DNA of 64,000 nucleotides from positions 36,117 through 100,116 of the forward strand of contig NZ_KZ559479.1 of the NCBI RefSeq assembly GCF_002850745.1, written 5' to 3'. Origin of the DNA: Nonomuraea indica (lineage in GTDB: Bacteria > Actinomycetota > Actinomycetes > Streptosporangiales > Streptosporangiaceae). The notes under the pieces were generated by a model that saw only the letters and a list, made by a program, of their open reading frames with translations, made no database searches and was not told where the DNA came from. The translations under genes were made by a program, and so were the position numbers. This document shows, in pieces, positions 61,426 through 64,000 of the stretch; the first letter of the stretch is position 1, and the number at the start of each line of letters is the position of its first letter.

Positions 61426-62574
61426 TCACCGGGTTCCGGAGCGCAGCCGCTGGAGGTCGGGCTTGCCGTTCGCCAGCAGCGGCAGGCGCGCGACGACGCG
61501 CAGGTCGCGCGGGGCGGCGTAGGCGGGCAGCCGGTCGGCGCAGTAGGCGCGCAGATGGGGGAGGGTCGGCGGGGCCGCCGGGTCGGCGGGGACCACGACG
61601 GCGACCACCACCTCACCCCACTCGGGATCGGGCCGGCCCACCACGGCGGCCTCGGCCACCGCCGGATGGCCGGACAGCACTTCGGCCACCGCGCCCGCCA
61701 CCACCTTCTCGCCGCCGGTGTTGACGACGTCGTCGGCCCGGCCGAGCACCCGCAGCCTGCCCCCGGACAGCTCGCCGAGGTCGGAGGTGACGAACCACTC
61801 GCCGTCGCGGGGCACGGGCTCGCCCGACCGGTAGCCGGACAGCAGCACCGGCCCCGCGACGCGGATCAGCCCGTCGTCGCCGATCTTGACGTTCACGTGG
61901 TCGAGGGGCCGGCCGTCGTACACGCAGCCGCCGCACGTCTCGCTCATGCCGTACGTCGTCACCACGTGGGCGCCGAGCGCGCGGGCCTCGGCCAGCAGGC
62001 CCGGCCGCGGCGCGGCGCCGCCGAGCAGGACGGTCCGGAACCCCGACAGGTCGGCTCCCAGCTCGACCAGCCGGTGGAGCTGGGTCGGCACCAGCGACAC
62101 GTGGTCGGCGCCGGACTCCAGCACCCGCCGGGGGTCGAAGCGCGGATGGATGATCGGCTCGGTCCCGCTGAGCAGCGCGCGCACCAGCACCTGCAGCCCG
62201 GACACGTGCGACGGCGGCAGGCAGCACAGCCACCGCTCGCCCCTGGTCGCCGCCACCCGCCGCAGCGACGCCGCCGCCGAGGCGCGCAGGGCACGCGCCG
62301 ACAGCAGCACGCCCTTGGGCGCGCCCGTGCTGCCGCTGGTGGCGATCACCACGGCCACGTCCTCCGGCACGCCCGCGCCGCCGTCGTGGCGCGCGCCGCC
62401 GACGTGGGTCGGGCGCAGCGCGGAGATCGCGGCGCCGGCCTGGTCGGGGGAGAGCGGCAGGACGGCCGGCCCGGCACCGGACAGCGCGTCACGCAGAGCC
62501 GCGAACAGCTCGGGCCCGGGGGGCAGCACCAGGGCGTGCAACGGACGGTCCGGATGCGGCGACGTGGTCGGCAT
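61426..62574 (-). CDS. menE: o-Succinylbenzoate-CoA ligase
   Basis: 382 residues, a short ANL adenylating enzyme. AMP-binding loop VVIATSGSTGAPKGVLLS (about 76-93), VTTYGMSETCGGCVYDG (A5), FVTSDLGEL (A7), LGRADDVVNTGGEKVV (A8) and the C-terminal Lys in LLANGKPDLQ. It activates o-succinylbenzoate in classical menaquinone synthesis. Divergent from menD, with a 129-base space. ATG 62574 has no ribosome site and may be leaderless. Confidence 0.9.
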   Translation of the reverse strand: MPTTSPHPDRPLHALVLPPGPELFAALRDALSGAGPAVLPLSPDQAGAAISALRPTHVGGARHDGGAGVPEDVAVVIATSGSTGAPKGVLLSARALRASAAASLRRVAATRGERWLCCLPPSHVSGLQVLVRALLSGTEPIIHPRFDPRRVLESGADHVSLVPTQLHRLVELGADLSGFRTVLLGGAAPRPGLLAEARALGAHVVTTYGMSETCGGCVYDGRPLDHVNVKIGDDGLIRVAGPVLLSGYRSGEPVPRDGEWFVTSDLGELSGGRLRVLGRADDVVNTGGEKVVAGAVAEVLSGHPAVAEAAVVGRPDPEWGEVVVAVVVPADPAAPPTLPHLRAYCADRLPAYAAPRDLRVVARLPLLANGKPDLQRLRSGTR

Positions 62575-62703
62575 GCTCGTAAGGTTAGTGGCGCACAACG
62601 TGCCGCCGGCGACAGCCGCCGGCCCGCGGTGCACGCCCATGACCCTGCCCGCATTCGAGATCCGATCTCCCTCGTGGCTTCGCCGGATCCAGGAGGCCGC
62701 CCA

Positions 62704-64000
62704 GTGAACCCCGCAACCGCGCTGGCCACGGTGCTCGTCGACGAGCTGGTGCGCTGCGGCCTCACCGACGTCGTGGTGGCGCCGGGCTCGCGGTCGGCGC
62801 CGCTCGCGCTGGCCTTCCACGCCGACTCGCGGGTGCGGATGCACGTGCGGGTCGACGAGCGGTCGGCGGCGTTCCTCGCCCTGGGGCTGGCCAGGCGCTC
62901 CGAGCGGCCGGTCGCGCTGGTCTGCTCCTCAGGCACGGCCACCGCCAACTTCCATCCCGCCGTCATCGAGGCGAGCGAGTCCGGGGTGCCGCTGATCGTG
63001 CTCACCGCCGACCGGCCGCCCGAGCTGCGCGCCACCGGCGCCAACCAGACGATCGACCAGGTCAAGCTGTACGGCTCGGCGACCCGTTTCTTCGCCGAGG
63101 TCGGCGTGCCCGAGGAACGGCCCGGCCAGGTGGCCTACTGGCGTTCGCTGGTCTGCCGCGCCCACCAGCGGGCCACCGGCCCGGCCGACCCCGGTCCGGT
63201 CCACCTCAACCTCGCCTTCCGCGAGCCGCTCATCCCCGACGGCGACACCGCCTGGTGCGAGCCGCTCGACGGCGCCGAGACCGGGCCCTGGGTGCGCGCC
63301 CGCGTGGCGCCGCCGCCCGTCGCCCTGCACCTGCCGCCGACGCGGCGCGGCGTGCTCGTGGTGGGCGACGGCGCGATGAACGTGCGCCGCTACGTCGCCG
63401 CGGCCGGGATGGCCGGCTGGCCGGTGCTGTCGGAGCCCAACGGCGGCGCCCGCTACGGCGACCACTCCGTCTCCGCCTACCACTACCTGCTGTCCACCCC
63501 CGAGTTCGCCGACGCCCACGTGCCCGAGGTGGTGGTGACGCTGGGCCGGCCGGGCCTGTCGCGGCCGCTGCTGTCGTGGCTGAAGCGCGCCCCCGAGCAC
63601 ATCGTGGTCTCCACGGGCCTGGAGCGCTGGCCCGACCCGACCCGGTCGGCGACCCAGGTGGCGCAGGCGGTCGAGATCCCCGTCGCCTCCGGCGACGACA
63701 GCTGGCTGCACGCCTGGCGGCACGCCGACCTCGCGGCGCGGGAGGCCGTGGACGAGGTCCTCGACGCCTCCGGGATGAGCGAGCCGCGGGTGGCACGCGA
63801 CCTGGCCGAGGCGCTGCCCAACGGGGCGCTGCTCTTCTGCGGGTCGTCGATGCCGGTCCGCGACCTCGACCAGGCGATGCGGCCACGGCGCGGGCTGCGG
63901 CTGATGGCCAACCGCGGCGCCTCCGGCATCGACGGGGCGGTGTCCACGGCCATGGGGGCGGCGCTGGCGCACAACGGGCCGGCGTACGCGCTGCTGGGCG
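62704..64000 (+). CDS. menD: SEPHCHC synthase MenD (3' truncated)
   Basis: 432 codons are in the window and the gene runs off its end. MenD joins 2-oxoglutarate and isochorismate with thiamine diphosphate. Visible: VVAPGSRSAPLALAF (about 25-39), VDERSAAFLALGLAR with the ThDP-activating Glu (about 56), VCSSGTATANFHPAVIEA, VLTADRPPELR, ANQTIDQVKLYG, and near the cut FCGSSMPVRDLDQ and MANRGASGIDGAVSTAMGAA. GTG 62704 follows AGGAGG. With menE it shows that the host makes menaquinone by the classical Men pathway. Confidence 0.95.
   Translation, partial: MNPATALATVLVDELVRCGLTDVVVAPGSRSAPLALAFHADSRVRMHVRVDERSAAFLALGLARRSERPVALVCSSGTATANFHPAVIEASESGVPLIVLTADRPPELRATGANQTIDQVKLYGSATRFFAEVGVPEERPGQVAYWRSLVCRAHQRATGPADPGPVHLNLAFREPLIPDGDTAWCEPLDGAETGPWVRARVAPPPVALHLPPTRRGVLVVGDGAMNVRRYVAAAGMAGWPVLSEPNGGARYGDHSVSAYHYLLSTPEFADAHVPEVVVTLGRPGLSRPLLSWLKRAPEHIVVSTGLERWPDPTRSATQVAQAVEIPVASGDDSWLHAWRHADLAAREAVDEVLDASGMSEPRVARDLAEALPNGALLFCGSSMPVRDLDQAMRPRRGLRLMANRGASGIDGAVSTAMGAALAHNGPAYALLG

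Overview
The window comes from a very GC-rich actinobacterial chromosome. Third codon positions are almost always G or C, GTG and TTG starts are common, and many neighbouring genes overlap by 4 bases (ATGA or GTGA). Gene content points to a filamentous actinomycete of the Streptomyces/Streptosporangium/Nonomuraea type: GarA, FtsR, a bifunctional nuclease, a ResR-like MerR protein and GcvP in the conserved actinobacterial order, a copper-type formylglycine-generating enzyme, DUF5999 and DUF6289 proteins, a fused TrpEG behind a Trp-codon leader, futalosine-independent MenE/MenD, and several regulator types typical of this group. The genus is inferred; no rRNA or tRNA gene was seen.

Layout. 1-9714: the end of a membrane glycosyltransferase-like gene, an unknown membrane/coiled-coil protein, an FGE-MurG pair on the minus strand, a Ppx/GppA phosphatase, an anti-sigma kinase, a divergent TetR/MFS efflux pair with two matching operators, a STAS anti-sigma antagonist and a GNAT protein. 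9745-14617: a compact four-gene minus-strand operon with a RecB/Cas4-like Fe-S nuclease, an SF1 helicase and two proteins of unknown family. This is the best candidate here for an undescribed DNA-processing or defence system. 14800-19628: a DUF3311/sodium:solute symporter pair, a WYL regulator, a small secreted protein and a GT39-type membrane enzyme. 19666-25202: a trp attenuator with TrpEG, an SGNH hydrolase, a FluG-like amidohydrolase and ThyX. 25216-32065: a MoaD-like/BNR pair, a ferredoxin-ferredoxin reductase fusion with a cytochrome P450, a SARP regulator relic, an MmyB-type regulator and a flavohaemoglobin. 32329-39209: a GNAT protein, a class-I-amidotransferase-like protein without its cysteine, an HSL-type hydrolase, a methyltransferase and a two-component system. 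39415-50522: TrpF, CDP-alcohol phosphatidyltransferase, nucleotidyltransferase-PMM fusion, then garA-ftsR-nuclease-resR and a tandem glycine riboswitch before gcvP. 50688-64000: small proteins, TetR and LuxR regulators, hydrolases, a divergent sigma-70 protein, and the divergent menE/menD genes, menD running off the end.

Two features recur through the window. First, short tandem arrays (11, 12, 17 and 20 bp units) lie directly behind stop codons or include the stop codon, and others have been translated into low-complexity linkers (P450 N-terminus, histidine kinase linker). Second, regulation is readable from sequence at several points: a trp attenuator that appears leaderless, a tandem glycine riboswitch, paired TetR operators, and two unrelated regulator genes that share the same GATAAC element exactly 9 bases before ATG.

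Coordinates of starts were chosen from ribosome binding sites, 4-base overlaps and family alignment from memory. Functional names rest on motifs and remembered family sequences, not on database searches.
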